A DNA stretch of 64,000 nt from GCA-002050365 sp038235165 (GTDB taxonomy: Bacteria; Acidobacteriota; Blastocatellia; Pyrinomonadales; Pyrinomonadaceae), in NCBI GenBank assembly GCA_038235165.1, contig JBBSUG010000009.1:1-64000 (forward strand), read 5' to 3'. This document shows, one piece after another, positions 16,034 to 25,134 of the stretch. Numbering within the stretch: the stretch's first letter is position 1; each line of letters opens with the position of its first letter. The notes below the pieces were generated by a model. That model worked only from the letters and a program-made list of their open reading frames with translations. It made no database searches and had not been told where the DNA came from. The translations under genes were made by a program, and so were the position numbers.

Positions 16034-17518
16034 ATGTCAACAACCCGAAAAAAGTTTTCGTTTAATCTGCTCATTCTTGTTGAGTTTTTGCTGTTCGCCG
16101 CCGCTGTCGCCGCACAGCAAATCGAAGTGAATGTGAAAGTGAATTCAAATTCACCGGCGGTTTTGCGCGTCGAAGGAAAGTTTACGCCGAAGGCGGGACT
16201 GCGAAACGACAAAAGTTGGGCGTTTCTGCGCTCCTTTGCGGGCGCGGAAAATCTCGGCGCGAGAATTTCCGATTTGACTTTGACAGACTTGGAAAATCAA
16301 AACGTCCCGATCAAAAAACTGATTGACGGCGAATATTTGGCGGAGCGCGAAGCGGCAGCGTGGAGTTATCAGATGAATATAAAGCCGCTGCCGAACGAAA
16401 AATCGGCGGCGCACGTTTCGTGGTTGAAAGACGAGCGGGGAATTTTGATGACCGGCGATTTGCTCCCGCAGTTTGTTTCCGCGCAACAGCCGATTTCCGC
16501 GCAAATAAAGTTTGAACTGCCGCCGGGGTGGAAAATTTTGACCGGCGAAAAAGCATTGACGGAAAATACTTTCAGCATCACCGACATCGAAAAAGCAGTT
16601 TTTTTGATCGGCATAAATTGGCGCGAAGTGAAAACCGGCGGCGGCGACAATCTCAGTCTGGCGATTTCGGGCGAATGGAACTTTACGGATGCGGAAGCGG
16701 CGGCGATGGCGGGCGATATTTTCGCCCGATACCGGAAATCGTTCGGCGCGATTTCCAATTCAAAAATACAAATTTTGCTTTTTCGGTTCCCGCCGGAAAT
16801 AAAATCAGGGCGGTGGGAAGCAGACACGCGCGGCACGACAACGACGATTTTTTCGAGCGATATGCCCTTTAAAACATTGTCGCTCCAGCGTCTGCACGAA
16901 CAGTTGCGGCACGAAATTTTTCATTTGTGGGTTCCCAATAATTTAGCTCTGACGGGCAATTACGATTGGTTTTACGAAGGTTTCACGGTTTACGAAGCCC
17001 TGAAAACAGGCGTTGCGACAAACCAAATTCGGTTTGAAGATTTTCTCGACACGCTTTCGCAGGCGTATAATTCTGACAATTTTCAAACTCCGAAAATGTC
17101 GCTTGTTGAAGCATCGAAGAATCGCTGGAGCGGCGCAAATAGTCGTATCTATTCACGCGGAATGCTCGTCGCTTTTTTGTGCGACCTCGCGCTGCTGCGG
17201 GAAAGCGGGGGGAAATACTCGATTGATGATATCTTTCGACAGCTTTTGGAAAAGTATAATTTGCCGAATCAGCCGCAGGACGGAAACACGGCGATTCTGG
17301 ATGTTTTGAAAAGCCGTGCGGAATTAGATGCAATCGTTCAAAAATACATCGAAGGAACGGATAAGATAAACTGGCAGACGGATTTGGAAAGCGCGGGCAT
17401 TGAAATTTCCGACGATGGATTTAACACCAAATTAAGCGTCAAAGCCAAACCGAACAAACGGCAAAAAGATTTATTGGACAAGTTGGGTTATAATAACTGG
17501 CGAAAAATTTTGCAATAA
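16034..17518 (+). CDS. Secreted M61-like zinc aminopeptidase
   Basis: A gluzincin-type metallopeptidase. The zinc site reads LRHEIFHLW (HExxH) followed about 20 residues later by WFYEGFTVYEAL, where the Glu is the third ligand. The arrangement and C-terminal part match glycyl aminopeptidase-like M61 proteins more than M1. An N-terminal Sec signal (MSTTRKKFSFNLLILVEFLL...AAAVAAQQ) sends it across the inner membrane. No PDZ domain is visible, and 494 residues is short for M61. It precedes an SH3-type lipoprotein gene by only 4 bp, so the two are probably cotranscribed. Confidence 0.75.
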   Translation: MSTTRKKFSFNLLILVEFLLFAAAVAAQQIEVNVKVNSNSPAVLRVEGKFTPKAGLRNDKSWAFLRSFAGAENLGARISDLTLTDLENQNVPIKKLIDGEYLAEREAAAWSYQMNIKPLPNEKSAAHVSWLKDERGILMTGDLLPQFVSAQQPISAQIKFELPPGWKILTGEKALTENTFSITDIEKAVFLIGINWREVKTGGGDNLSLAISGEWNFTDAEAAAMAGDIFARYRKSFGAISNSKIQILLFRFPPEIKSGRWEADTRGTTTTIFSSDMPFKTLSLQRLHEQLRHEIFHLWVPNNLALTGNYDWFYEGFTVYEALKTGVATNQIRFEDFLDTLSQAYNSDNFQTPKMSLVEASKNRWSGANSRIYSRGMLVAFLCDLALLRESGGKYSIDDIFRQLLEKYNLPNQPQDGNTAILDVLKSRAELDAIVQKYIEGTDKINWQTDLESAGIEISDDGFNTKLSVKAKPNKRQKDLLDKLGYNNWRKILQ

Positions 17519-17522
17519 TAAA

Positions 17523-18662
17523 ATGAAATCAAATAAATTATTTATTTTACCGGCGATGCTGCTGATCGCCGTGACACTGACCGGCTGCGGCGTGATTGAC
17601 GGCATTTTTAATAATGTTTCGTCGCTGGTCGGTCTCAATGAAACGGGAACGGTGATTACCAAATCGCAAATCCGCAGTTCTTACGCAGTGGTGGCGGCTG
17701 ATCTTTTAGAAGTCAATCGCGGCGATGTGGTGGACATTCTGGACGAAACGACGTTTGAAAAAGTTCACTGGTTTCGTGTCCGAGGTCACGACGAGGACAT
17801 TACGGAAGGCTGGATTGAGGCGCAAAATGTTATCGTCAGCGATGTGCTTGAGAAATCGAAAAAACTCGCCGAAGAAGATAAAGATTTACAGCCGCAAGGT
17901 ATCGGACAGCTTCGCGCCGCTTCAAATTTGCGTCTTTCGCCCGAACAAAACGACGATAATATTTTGTTCAAACTCGACGACGGCTCTAATTTTGAAATAA
18001 CCGGCTGGAAATACGTGCCGAAAGCCCAAGATGCACCTGACGTTGATGATAATTCCAACACCGCCGCCAAACAATCCAAAAACAAAACCAAAAATCCCGA
18101 TATTATTGCCGCCGGAGAAAAGGACGAGCCTGACAAACTGGATGAAACCTACGACATCTGGTACAAAGTGCGTCTCGACCCATCTGTTTCGCCCGCGCCG
18201 TCCGGGTGGTTATTTGGGAGACAGGTCGAACTGCAATTGCCGAACGACATTTTGTTTTATCAGCAAAATAACAAAAAATTCGTCGCGTGGCAGAGAACTG
18301 ACAACCCCGACTCATATAAGTTGTCGGATAAAGATTCCGCGATGAAGGTCAATAAACCCGGCAGTTGGGTCGTTTTGACCAGAAGCAATGATGTTAAAGC
18401 CAAAAACGGGATCGAACCGGCGTTCGACGGCATTATTTTATACGCATACGATAAATATAACGAAGAACATTATATGGCGTATCGGAGCGGCGAATTGTGG
18501 GGACAATTGCCGCTGCGTTTGGACGGAACCGGTGATAATAAAACCTTTGCCGTGTCGCTGATGAACGGCAGCGGTCAGATGGAAGAAAAGCGTTTCGTCA
18601 TTACCAAAGACGGAAAAGAACATTTGCGCGTCACGCCGCCGGAAGGAATCAGCACCAAATAA
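17523..18662 (+). CDS. Lipoprotein with SH3-like domains
   Basis: The signal ends in a lipobox (VTLTG|C), predicting a lipid-anchored envelope protein of 379 residues. Two bacterial SH3-like segments are suggested: residues about 45-100 (SSYAVVAADLLEVNRGDVVDIL...WFRVRG) and about 125-240 (NLRLSP...DDGSNFEITGWKYV...WYKVRL...SGWLFGRQVEL), with a low-complexity charged insert between. SH3b domains often bind cell-wall peptide. The C-terminal region is not recognised. It follows the peptidase gene immediately. Confidence 0.65.
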   Translation: MKSNKLFILPAMLLIAVTLTGCGVIDGIFNNVSSLVGLNETGTVITKSQIRSSYAVVAADLLEVNRGDVVDILDETTFEKVHWFRVRGHDEDITEGWIEAQNVIVSDVLEKSKKLAEEDKDLQPQGIGQLRAASNLRLSPEQNDDNILFKLDDGSNFEITGWKYVPKAQDAPDVDDNSNTAAKQSKNKTKNPDIIAAGEKDEPDKLDETYDIWYKVRLDPSVSPAPSGWLFGRQVELQLPNDILFYQQNNKKFVAWQRTDNPDSYKLSDKDSAMKVNKPGSWVVLTRSNDVKAKNGIEPAFDGIILYAYDKYNEEHYMAYRSGELWGQLPLRLDGTGDNKTFAVSLMNGSGQMEEKRFVITKDGKEHLRVTPPEGISTK

Positions 18663-18690
18663 AGTGCGGCTTTTTTTGACTATAAATGTA

Positions 18691-18730
18691 AATTGGCAGG
18701 GAAAGTAAATTTATTTTCCCCGCCAATTTG
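18691..18730 (+). terminator. Hairpin after the SH3 lipoprotein gene
   Basis: AAATTGGCAGGGAAA pairs with TTTCCCCGCCAATTT across a short loop. It lies between two convergent genes and could terminate transcription from either side. A weaker T-run (CTTTTTTTG) precedes it. Confidence 0.55.
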
Positions 18731-18775
18731 ATTTTTGCCCGACCGTTTCACTTAGTGCAACAGTTAATTTGACTG

Positions 18776-19465
18776 TTAATTTACAAATTCAATTTTGATT
18801 TGATCGCGGTGAGCCATAACGGAACGCTCCGTTATTTCGAACGGAACATAGATATACATCTTTTTAGTTTTGTTGGCGGTCGTGTACTCGGCGTATAGAA
18901 GTGTTTTGGAATTGTCCTTACTGAATCCGACTCTCGACAAACCGATCAGAACACCGATTTTATCTCTGGCAATTCCTTTAACTTTGAGCGTTTTTGCCGT
19001 TTTGATGACCTCCAGCGGATCGCCTTCGCCAGGAACCGCCGCCATCGCATCTTTGACATCGTATCTGTCATTGAGAACTAACTTTTTTTGGTTGGCATTC
19101 TCAAAGTCTTCGAGAACTTGTTTGGAAAGATTAAACGGGTTCTTTCCAGCAAAATCTTCGAATCCGGTTGGTCTAACGGAAGTTTTTCTAAAGCCGATTA
19201 TTCCGGGTTCACGTATTTCTTTGTGTTTTTCGTCGTTTGAGTAAACGAAATCCTCCAAAACTACAGAGTAAACAATGTCCTCTTTTTGCAAATCAAGTCC
19301 GATGCGCGGTGAAATTGGCGGTGTCGGGCTGACGGCGATTTTTACGTCTGGAAATGTTTCTGCTTTTGGCAATTTTGTTTCACCCGAAACGCCATTTTTA
19401 TAACCGGACGCGAATACTAAACATAAAGCGAAACAACCAGTAGTTAATTTCAAATTTCTATTCAT
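18776..19465 (-). CDS. Exported protein of unknown function
   Basis: 229 residues with a hydrophobic N-terminus (LKLTTGCFALCLVFASGYKNG) that may be a signal peptide, although the cleavage site is not canonical and no clean lipobox is seen. Then comes a Pro/Thr-containing linker (AVSPTPPISPRIGL) and an unrecognised alpha/beta domain. Its ATG overlaps the stop of the DUF4912 gene by 4 bp (ATGA), which argues for translational coupling and related roles. No function can be assigned. Confidence 0.55.
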   Translation of the reverse strand: MNRNLKLTTGCFALCLVFASGYKNGVSGETKLPKAETFPDVKIAVSPTPPISPRIGLDLQKEDIVYSVVLEDFVYSNDEKHKEIREPGIIGFRKTSVRPTGFEDFAGKNPFNLSKQVLEDFENANQKKLVLNDRYDVKDAMAAVPGEGDPLEVIKTAKTLKVKGIARDKIGVLIGLSRVGFSKDNSKTLLYAEYTTANKTKKMYIYVPFEITERSVMAHRDQIKIEFVN

Positions 19466-20544
19466 CGCCGGTGGTTGGCGAATGAACTGAGCGGCGTAAA
19501 TTTCGGCACATATCGCGTCCTCTTAGAAATGCGCGGGAAATTTATCAAACTCGCGCCGAACACCGCCGGTGAAGAAAATTCCTCTTCGATTTCGTCCGCG
19601 AAAATATCAAAATTTTCCCGCAGAGCGGAGAGAGCTTTTCCCGCGCTCAGTTTTTCGATGTTTTCTTCAAAAAAAGTGAAGAGACTCGCGCCGATTTGTC
19701 CGCGCAAACTTTCCAGCGCGTGACCGGAAGCCAGCGCAAGCAGCGCGAAACGAATTTCGTCGCCCGAAAAACCGACTTTTTCGTGACCGACAAATTGTGA
19801 AAATGCTCTGCCTGTCGCGGTTTCGGCTTGTTCAAGATCGTCTCCGGCGAGCGCGACTTCAAATGCGTCCTGCGGAAAACCGGAAACGTCCAAAACTTCG
19901 GCAAACTGGTTGGCAGAAACCGTGAAATTGGGCGAATAATCACGATTCGGCGAAGGATTTTGGCGCGGCGTTTCAACCGTGTTGGAAAACATCACACGGA
20001 TGAACGGGCGGTTCGGCGCGTAAAACCCCAACTCGGCGCGGTAAGCGGCATCAGCGTCAACATTAAACCACCACGAACCTTCGGCATCAACGGGAAAAAG
20101 CTCTTCGCGCCCATTTTTTTGATTGACGAGTTTTACAATTAAAGTATAGCTGCCGGTTTTGCCGCCGAACGCACGGCTTAAAGTTTGAAACGGATTGGTT
20201 TTGACCGACCAGTAAAAGTTGAGACGCGTCGGCGACTGCATTTGCAGGCGGGCGCGGTTTTCTTTGGCGACAGCGGGAAGTTTCGGTGCGGACAATTCTT
20301 TGAAAATCGGGTCTTCGAGTTTGTCCGCGTCTTCCTGTCCGCTGATTTCCGGTTCGTTTTTAAATCGCGGCGCGGTGTTGAGCGATAAAATATCGTCTTC
20401 GTCGCTGGTATTTATCATTTCCGCCGACGACATCGCGCTCGATTTAGTGTCAGTGAACATATATTCTCTGACTTCGGCAGTAGTTTCGCTGTTTTCCGTG
20501 TTTTCCGTTTTCGACAGTTCTTTATTCGTCTCTTGATCGTTCAT
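19462..20544 (-). CDS. DUF4912 domain protein
   Basis: 360 residues with an acidic, unstructured N-terminal third (SKTENTENSETTAEV..., DEDDILSL). A DUF4912-like beta domain follows at about residues 105-200 (RLNFYWSVKTNPFQTL, YTLIVKLVN, WWFNVDADAAYRAELGFY), ending in SPNFTVSANQFAEVLD. Proteins with this domain are cytoplasmic and uncharacterised. Their WxV...AYRAELGF pattern resembles a carbohydrate- or ligand-binding beta sandwich. AGGAAATGTT precedes the ATG. It is coupled to the exported protein gene downstream. Confidence 0.7.
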   Translation of the reverse strand: MNDQETNKELSKTENTENSETTAEVREYMFTDTKSSAMSSAEMINTSDEDDILSLNTAPRFKNEPEISGQEDADKLEDPIFKELSAPKLPAVAKENRARLQMQSPTRLNFYWSVKTNPFQTLSRAFGGKTGSYTLIVKLVNQKNGREELFPVDAEGSWWFNVDADAAYRAELGFYAPNRPFIRVMFSNTVETPRQNPSPNRDYSPNFTVSANQFAEVLDVSGFPQDAFEVALAGDDLEQAETATGRAFSQFVGHEKVGFSGDEIRFALLALASGHALESLRGQIGASLFTFFEENIEKLSAGKALSALRENFDIFADEIEEEFSSPAVFGASLINFPRISKRTRYVPKFTPLSSFANHRR

Positions 20545-20683
20545 AACATTTCCTGAAAAGTTAAATAATATGAATGATTATGCGGAGTTTTGCGAAAAAA
20601 ACAAACGTGAAAAACGAAATATGCCGGTTGTTTCGCGTGAAGTTCCGCGATTGACCGGCAAATAAATTTGACTGACCGATACT

Positions 20684-21502
20684 CTATTTTGTTTTTGCAG
20701 TGACCGGCGGATTGAAGTTAATTTGCTTGAGTTTGATGTCCACTTTTCCGAGATCAGTGTCAATTTGGGCGCGAACGGGAAGGCGGCGGGCATCGTCCGT
20801 AATCCACAAAATCATTTTGCCGTCGTTCTCGATCAGCCGATTTTCGCCGAAGACTTCCGGTTCAACGCGGAAACACCAATTTTTCCCGACGATACTTTTC
20901 TGAAGTTCGCGGGCGGCGACGCGGACGGGAATTTTATAAACCAGCCCGGAATCACTGATGGAAATTTCAAAATTCTTACCGACGGCGAGCGGCAAACGTC
21001 TGATCGAATAAATGCCGGTGATGATGTCCTGCGTGTTTTTTTCAATCGGGGAGGCGACGACGCGCGGCGGTCTCATTTTATCGTTCGGGTCGGTTTCGAC
21101 GTAAGTTACTTTTTTCTCCGCATAATCGAATGCGGCTTCGCTTTCGCGCACGCGGTCGCCCTGTTCATCGCGTTTGACGGTTTTTAAAATGGAAAAATGA
21201 TCGCCATCAACGATTGATTGAAAACTTTGCTTAAATTTGAAGCCGAATAATTTAATCAATGAGCCTTTCGATTTGGCTTCGGATTTAACCAAATAATTAT
21301 TTGAATCGGGAACATTTTCGACCGTAAAATGAAGTTCGGCGACATCAATGCCGCGCAGCACCAGTTTGCTGAATTCGCCTTCGTACACTAATGTTTCACC
21401 GGCTTTGAACGGCTCGGTTTTGGCAGAACTCTGCGCGAAAAGCGAAACGCCGGCAACGCTGAAAATTATTAATATTAAGCAAAATAACTTTTTCATTCGC
21501 AT
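20684..21502 (-). CDS. DUF3108 domain exported protein
   Basis: An N-terminal Sec signal (MRMKKLFCLILIIFSVAGVS, then LFAQ) is followed by a single beta-rich DUF3108 domain. Typical elements are FKAGETLVYEGEFS, DYAEKKVTYVETDPN, DIITGIYSIRRLPLAVG and RLPVRAQIDTDLGKVDIKLKQIN. Members are periplasmic or outer-membrane associated and structurally like lipoprotein-carrying barrels, without a settled role. 272 residues. It stands 69 bp after the methyltransferase-like gene in the same direction. Confidence 0.8.
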   Translation of the reverse strand: MRMKKLFCLILIIFSVAGVSLFAQSSAKTEPFKAGETLVYEGEFSKLVLRGIDVAELHFTVENVPDSNNYLVKSEAKSKGSLIKLFGFKFKQSFQSIVDGDHFSILKTVKRDEQGDRVRESEAAFDYAEKKVTYVETDPNDKMRPPRVVASPIEKNTQDIITGIYSIRRLPLAVGKNFEISISDSGLVYKIPVRVAARELQKSIVGKNWCFRVEPEVFGENRLIENDGKMILWITDDARRLPVRAQIDTDLGKVDIKLKQINFNPPVTAKTK

Positions 21503-21571
21503 CTTCTTTCGTTAATCGTCAAGAGATAAGTGACCGGCAGTTTTTCTTAATCTAACTCAATCAACAAATCA

Positions 21572-22120
21572 CTAATTGAGAAAAATCGCTTTCATCAGCA
21601 GTATTGACCACGCGATAACCAATCCTAAAGCGGCGCGATATTCGCGGTAACGCAGATATAAACTCATATCAAACTCAGCATCGGACGCATTATACGAGCT
21701 TAATCGCGGAAAAAACAGCGGAACTTTCCGGGCATATTCCTCATAATCCGCGCCGAAAATTTCGGTCAAATCCTTCGCTTCGACGCGCATCACGGGCAAA
21801 TAGATGCCTAAAAATAAGGCGATAAATATTAAACCAAGCCACCATACGCCGGAGGCAATCGTAAAACCGATGCCGAGAATAAAACTGCCCAGATAAAGCG
21901 GGTTGCGCGTGTAGGCGTAGGGACCGGAGACCGCCAGGTTTTGATTTTTGCGAATGTGACCGGAAGCCCAGCCGCGAATTAAAATGCCGACGACGGCGAT
22001 GATGCCGCCGATGCCGAGCGTGACGGGCGCGGGGCGGGCAAAAATCAGGAAGATGATGCCGAACAAAAATCCGAGCGGCACGCGCATTCTTTGCAGTAAT
22101 CGTTTGTTTTTCAGACTCAT
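21572..22120 (-). CDS. Isoprenylcysteine carboxyl methyltransferase-like membrane protein
   Basis: 182 residues with four or five membrane spans. The family signature is clear: GPYAYTRNPLYLGSFILGIGF, followed by IFGADYEEYARKVPLFFPRL. In bacteria this family (ICMT/PEMT-like) is thought to methylate lipids or small membrane molecules rather than prenyl proteins, and the substrate is unknown. It follows the heptosyltransferase-like gene with no gap, which suggests a cell-envelope connection. Confidence 0.82.
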   Translation of the reverse strand: MSLKNKRLLQRMRVPLGFLFGIIFLIFARPAPVTLGIGGIIAVVGILIRGWASGHIRKNQNLAVSGPYAYTRNPLYLGSFILGIGFTIASGVWWLGLIFIALFLGIYLPVMRVEAKDLTEIFGADYEEYARKVPLFFPRLSSYNASDAEFDMSLYLRYREYRAALGLVIAWSILLMKAIFLN

Positions 22121-23179
22121 TTACAGTTTCGCTTCAAAAACTTTTGCGCTGACTTGTAATCTTCGCTGCGCCGCTCTTAAAACAGTTTCGACTTCGATGT
22201 CGAGACAAATCCAGTTGTTGCAGCTTCTCCGGTGACAGTCAGCGCGGCAGCCGATGTCGTTTCTTTCAACGCAAATATCGGCTGCCTTCGGGCTGCCGTT
22301 GCGCCACCATTCCGTCGGTCCGAAAATGCCGACAACGGGCGCATTTGCCGCAACCGCCAGATGCGTCGGCGCAGTGTCGCCGCCGATGTAAATTTTCGCA
22401 CTTTTGGCTAATTCGTAAAATCCTTTTAAGCTCGGCTGCGCGAGCGTAGCTTTGCCGGATTTGCTGTTTTGCAGAACTGTTTCCGCCAACTTCAATTCGT
22501 TCGGCGCGGTTGTAATTACCGAAGTTAAACCGTTTTCCGCCCAAAGTCTATCTGCCAGCGCACCGAATTTCCCCGCGTCCCACAGTTTCGTCGCCCAGCC
22601 GCCCGCCGGATTCAGTACCGCGAAATTTTCTCCGGTCTGCTCGATGATTTTTTCGGCTTCGGCACGATGTTCTTGATTTGTAAAAATCGGGAATTCAAAA
22701 TTATCGGCGGGAACTTCGATATTCAAGGCTTGCGCGGCAAGCTGTAAATTTTTGACGATGATGTGCGATTTTTGAGCGACTTCTATCTTGTCGGTCAGCA
22801 GAAAACGGCTCGCCGGTTCGCGTAGATTTTGTTTGGCAAAACCGTAAATTTTTTTCGACTTGGCGAGTTTGGCAATGGTCGAAGATTTCAGCAAGCCCTG
22901 GAAATCGAGGATTACGTCAAAAGTCGTCGCGCGAAGTTCGCGCAACTGCCGTCGAAAAGCAGAAATCGCCTGTCCGAGTTGGTCGCGCTTTCGCAAAACC
23001 CGCGTGTCAATCTCAATCAAACGGGCGAGATATTCGTTGTGACGAAGAATTTCCGCCGCGCTTCGTTCGACCGCCCACGAAATTTCCGCTTCCGGCAGAG
23101 CGGCGCGAATCGCCGCCAGTGCGGGCAGCGTATGCACTACGTCGCCGATGCTGCTGAGTTTGACAATAAGAATTTTCAT
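22121..23179 (-). CDS. Glycosyltransferase family 9, heptosyltransferase I-like
   Basis: A GT-B fold enzyme using an ADP-activated sugar to build lipopolysaccharide inner core. N-terminal MKILIVKLSSIGDVVHTLPA and C-terminal IYIGGDTAPTHLAVAANAPVVGIFGPT are the GT9 hallmarks. The acceptor region also carries LNPAGGWATKLWD. The C-terminus has a cluster of cysteines (GCRADCHRRSCNNWIC) unusual for WaaC but seen in some GT9 members. 352 residues. A second GT9 gene is at 43224. The predicted reaction is heptose or related sugar addition, and the true acceptor is uncertain. Confidence 0.85.
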   Translation of the reverse strand: MKILIVKLSSIGDVVHTLPALAAIRAALPEAEISWAVERSAAEILRHNEYLARLIEIDTRVLRKRDQLGQAISAFRRQLRELRATTFDVILDFQGLLKSSTIAKLAKSKKIYGFAKQNLREPASRFLLTDKIEVAQKSHIIVKNLQLAAQALNIEVPADNFEFPIFTNQEHRAEAEKIIEQTGENFAVLNPAGGWATKLWDAGKFGALADRLWAENGLTSVITTAPNELKLAETVLQNSKSGKATLAQPSLKGFYELAKSAKIYIGGDTAPTHLAVAANAPVVGIFGPTEWWRNGSPKAADICVERNDIGCRADCHRRSCNNWICLDIEVETVLRAAQRRLQVSAKVFEAKL

Positions 23180-23335
23180 CGTCCGCTTCTATTATTAAAT
23201 ACCGAAACGCGAAATTTTGAAATGCCGCTGCGACATTTAAACTTTTCAAATGAATTTCCGACAAAGTTTTTCGCCAGTTTTACCTGAAGTGGTTTATTCT
23301 GTAAATTAGGTTTGGATTATTTCTAAACGACATCT

Positions 23336-24265
23336 ATGAAAGAACCAAACAGTCCGAAAAGGGTTTTGCGTCCGGCGTTGATTTTTTTGAACGGAGATTT
23401 GCTCGCCGTGCCGATTCCGCTTGAGCGCGACGAAGTTATGTTGGGACGCGCTTTTGAGGCGGATGTGCGAATCAATGACACGAAAATCTCACGGCAGCAC
23501 GCCCGCATCAACACTGTTTTCGATGCTGACACAAATCAAACCACTTACATCTTAAAAGATTTAATTTCGAGAAGCGGAACGCTGCTCAACGGGCAGAAAA
23601 TCAGTGAAGAAATACTGCAGAACGGTGATAAAATTACGATTGGCGAACATATTCTGCGTTTTGAACTGCTCGACGACATTGACCGCGAATACCAGCGGCA
23701 GATTCGCCGTCTGATTTCCCACGACGATTTGACCGGACTGCTTTCGAGCCGTTCTTTTTTCTCGGAACTGCGCCGCGAAACGGCTCGCGCCCGCCACGAA
23801 CAGAAAACATTTTGCGTGCTGATGATGGACATTGATCATTTCAAAAGTGTCAACGACACGCACGGACATTTGACGGGCAGCAAAACACTCGAAGAGATCG
23901 GGTTGATAATCACACAAAATTTGCGGGTCGGCGATGTTGCCGCCCGGTTCGGTGGTGAAGAATTTGCCGCGTTTCTACTTAATGCCGATTCGCCGCAGGC
24001 ACTGATCGCAGCGGAACGAATCCGCTCGGAAATTGAAAAATTCGAATTCAGCATCATCCGGCAGGGCAAAATTCCGAAAACGCATCACATCACCATCAGT
24101 ATCGGTGTTGCCGTCTTTCCGGACGATTCGAAAGACCCGATTGAACTGATCGAGATGGCGGATTCCGCACTATACTGTGCCAAACGCGAAGGCAGAAACC
24201 GCGTCTGTGTTTATCAGGATATGGATGTCAAAGGAATAAACAAGCCGCTGCCGCCGCGCGACTAA
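23336..24265 (+). CDS. Diguanylate cyclase with N-terminal FHA domain
   Basis: Predicted to make cyclic di-GMP under control of a phosphothreonine-binding module. The FHA domain covers about residues 20-105 (LGRAFEADVRINDTKISRQHAR, then RSGTLLNGQKI). The GGDEF domain covers about 130-295, with an intact active site (RFGGEEF near residue 205) and an inhibitory I-site just before it (RVGD, five residues upstream). No membrane segment is present. It lies directly upstream of PilN/O/P-like genes on the same strand, so a link to type IV pilus control is plausible though not proven. Confidence 0.92.
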   Translation: MKEPNSPKRVLRPALIFLNGDLLAVPIPLERDEVMLGRAFEADVRINDTKISRQHARINTVFDADTNQTTYILKDLISRSGTLLNGQKISEEILQNGDKITIGEHILRFELLDDIDREYQRQIRRLISHDDLTGLLSSRSFFSELRRETARARHEQKTFCVLMMDIDHFKSVNDTHGHLTGSKTLEEIGLIITQNLRVGDVAARFGGEEFAAFLLNADSPQALIAAERIRSEIEKFEFSIIRQGKIPKTHHITISIGVAVFPDDSKDPIELIEMADSALYCAKREGRNRVCVYQDMDVKGINKPLPPRD

Positions 24266-24354
24266 TAATTTTGCAACTTTTGTTTTCGATTTGACGTGAA
24301 AGAATGACGACGGCTTTGTTTAATGCACTCGAACAAAAATAAGTTGGGTTAATT

Positions 24355-24421
24355 GGAGCGCAGGCAGCCTTGCCTGCGTCAGAACAAAAAGAAAACACGC
24401 AGGCAAGGCTGCCTGCGCTCC
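24355..24421. repeat. Perfect 25-bp inverted repeat, GGAGCGC family, second type
   Basis: GGAGCGCAGGCAGCCTTGCC... at 24355-24379 is perfectly inverted at 24397-24421. It has the same GGAGCGC head as the REP elements but a different stem (GCAGGC/GCCTGC). Each arm is itself a small hairpin. It lies in the 251-bp gap before pilN. Confidence 0.8.
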
Positions 24422-24493
24422 ATCCATAAAGTATTTGGTCGTGTTATGATGGAAAAATAAGCCGCGTTCGAGACTTAAATATCAAACGCAGAA

Positions 24494-24514
24494 TCTTGAA
24501 TTTTGAATTATAAA
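24494..24514. repeat. Short heptamer array before pilN
   Basis: CTTGAAT, TTTGAAT, TATAAAA run in phase and end three bases ahead of the GTG start codon of the pilN-like gene. It is a minimal example of the heptamer family. Confidence 0.4.
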
Positions 24515-24516
24515 AA

Positions 24517-25134
24517 GTGATTACTAAACTTAATCTTGCCAGCAAACCGTTTCGCAATCGTTCGCTGCCGTATATGCTTTCGTTGATTCTGCTGGCTCTC
24601 GCGGTGGCGGGCGCGGTGCTTTCTTTTGCTAAATTGAGCGACATTAACAAGCAGAACGAAATCGCCAAAACCAACATCGCCGAGATGGAGACGGAAGTGC
24701 AGTTGTTAAATGGCAAAGGCGAAAAGGTACAGCAGCAGTTATCGCCGGATCAGCGCAATCTGCTCATTGCCGCGCACAAACTCGTGGCGAACAAATCGTT
24801 TGGCTGGTCGCGGCTGTTCGCCGATCTCGAATCGCTGCTGCCCGGAAGCGTCAGTGTTTCGCGGATCAGCGTGCAGGACATTTACAAAGACGGCGATAAA
24901 ACCAAAGCCGATCTCGAATTCGGCGTTCTCAGCCGCGATTATCAGAGCGTCGTGACGATGATTGATAACATGAACGGTTCCGGCATTTTTCAAGCTGAAC
25001 TGCGCGGACAGGATTTGCAGAAAACCGAGCGTTTGACTTACACGGAATATACGTTGCGGCTGATTTACACGCCGCGCGGCGGATACGCGCCCGCCGCTCC
25101 GGGCGATGTCGCGCAGAACGGAGGCAATCAATAA
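24517..25134 (+). CDS. pilN: PilN-like type IV pilus inner membrane protein
   Basis: A bitopic inner-membrane protein of the pilus alignment complex. It has a short cytoplasmic tail (MITKLNLASKPFRNRSLPY) with the typical 'NLASKPF' motif that docks on PilM, one membrane helix (about 20-40), a coiled coil (DINKQNEIAKTNIAEMETEV) and a ferredoxin-like periplasmic domain. The start is a GTG at 24517. It is followed without a gap by the PilO-like gene. No pilM lies upstream in this window. Confidence 0.82.
   Translation: MITKLNLASKPFRNRSLPYMLSLILLALAVAGAVLSFAKLSDINKQNEIAKTNIAEMETEVQLLNGKGEKVQQQLSPDQRNLLIAAHKLVANKSFGWSRLFADLESLLPGSVSVSRISVQDIYKDGDKTKADLEFGVLSRDYQSVVTMIDNMNGSGIFQAELRGQDLQKTERLTYTEYTLRLIYTPRGGYAPAAPGDVAQNGGNQ

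Noticed and set aside
20578..20793. 71-residue minus frame after the DUF4912 gene
   Set aside because: Overlaps the DUF3108 gene in another frame, no start signals, and the composition matches a shadow.
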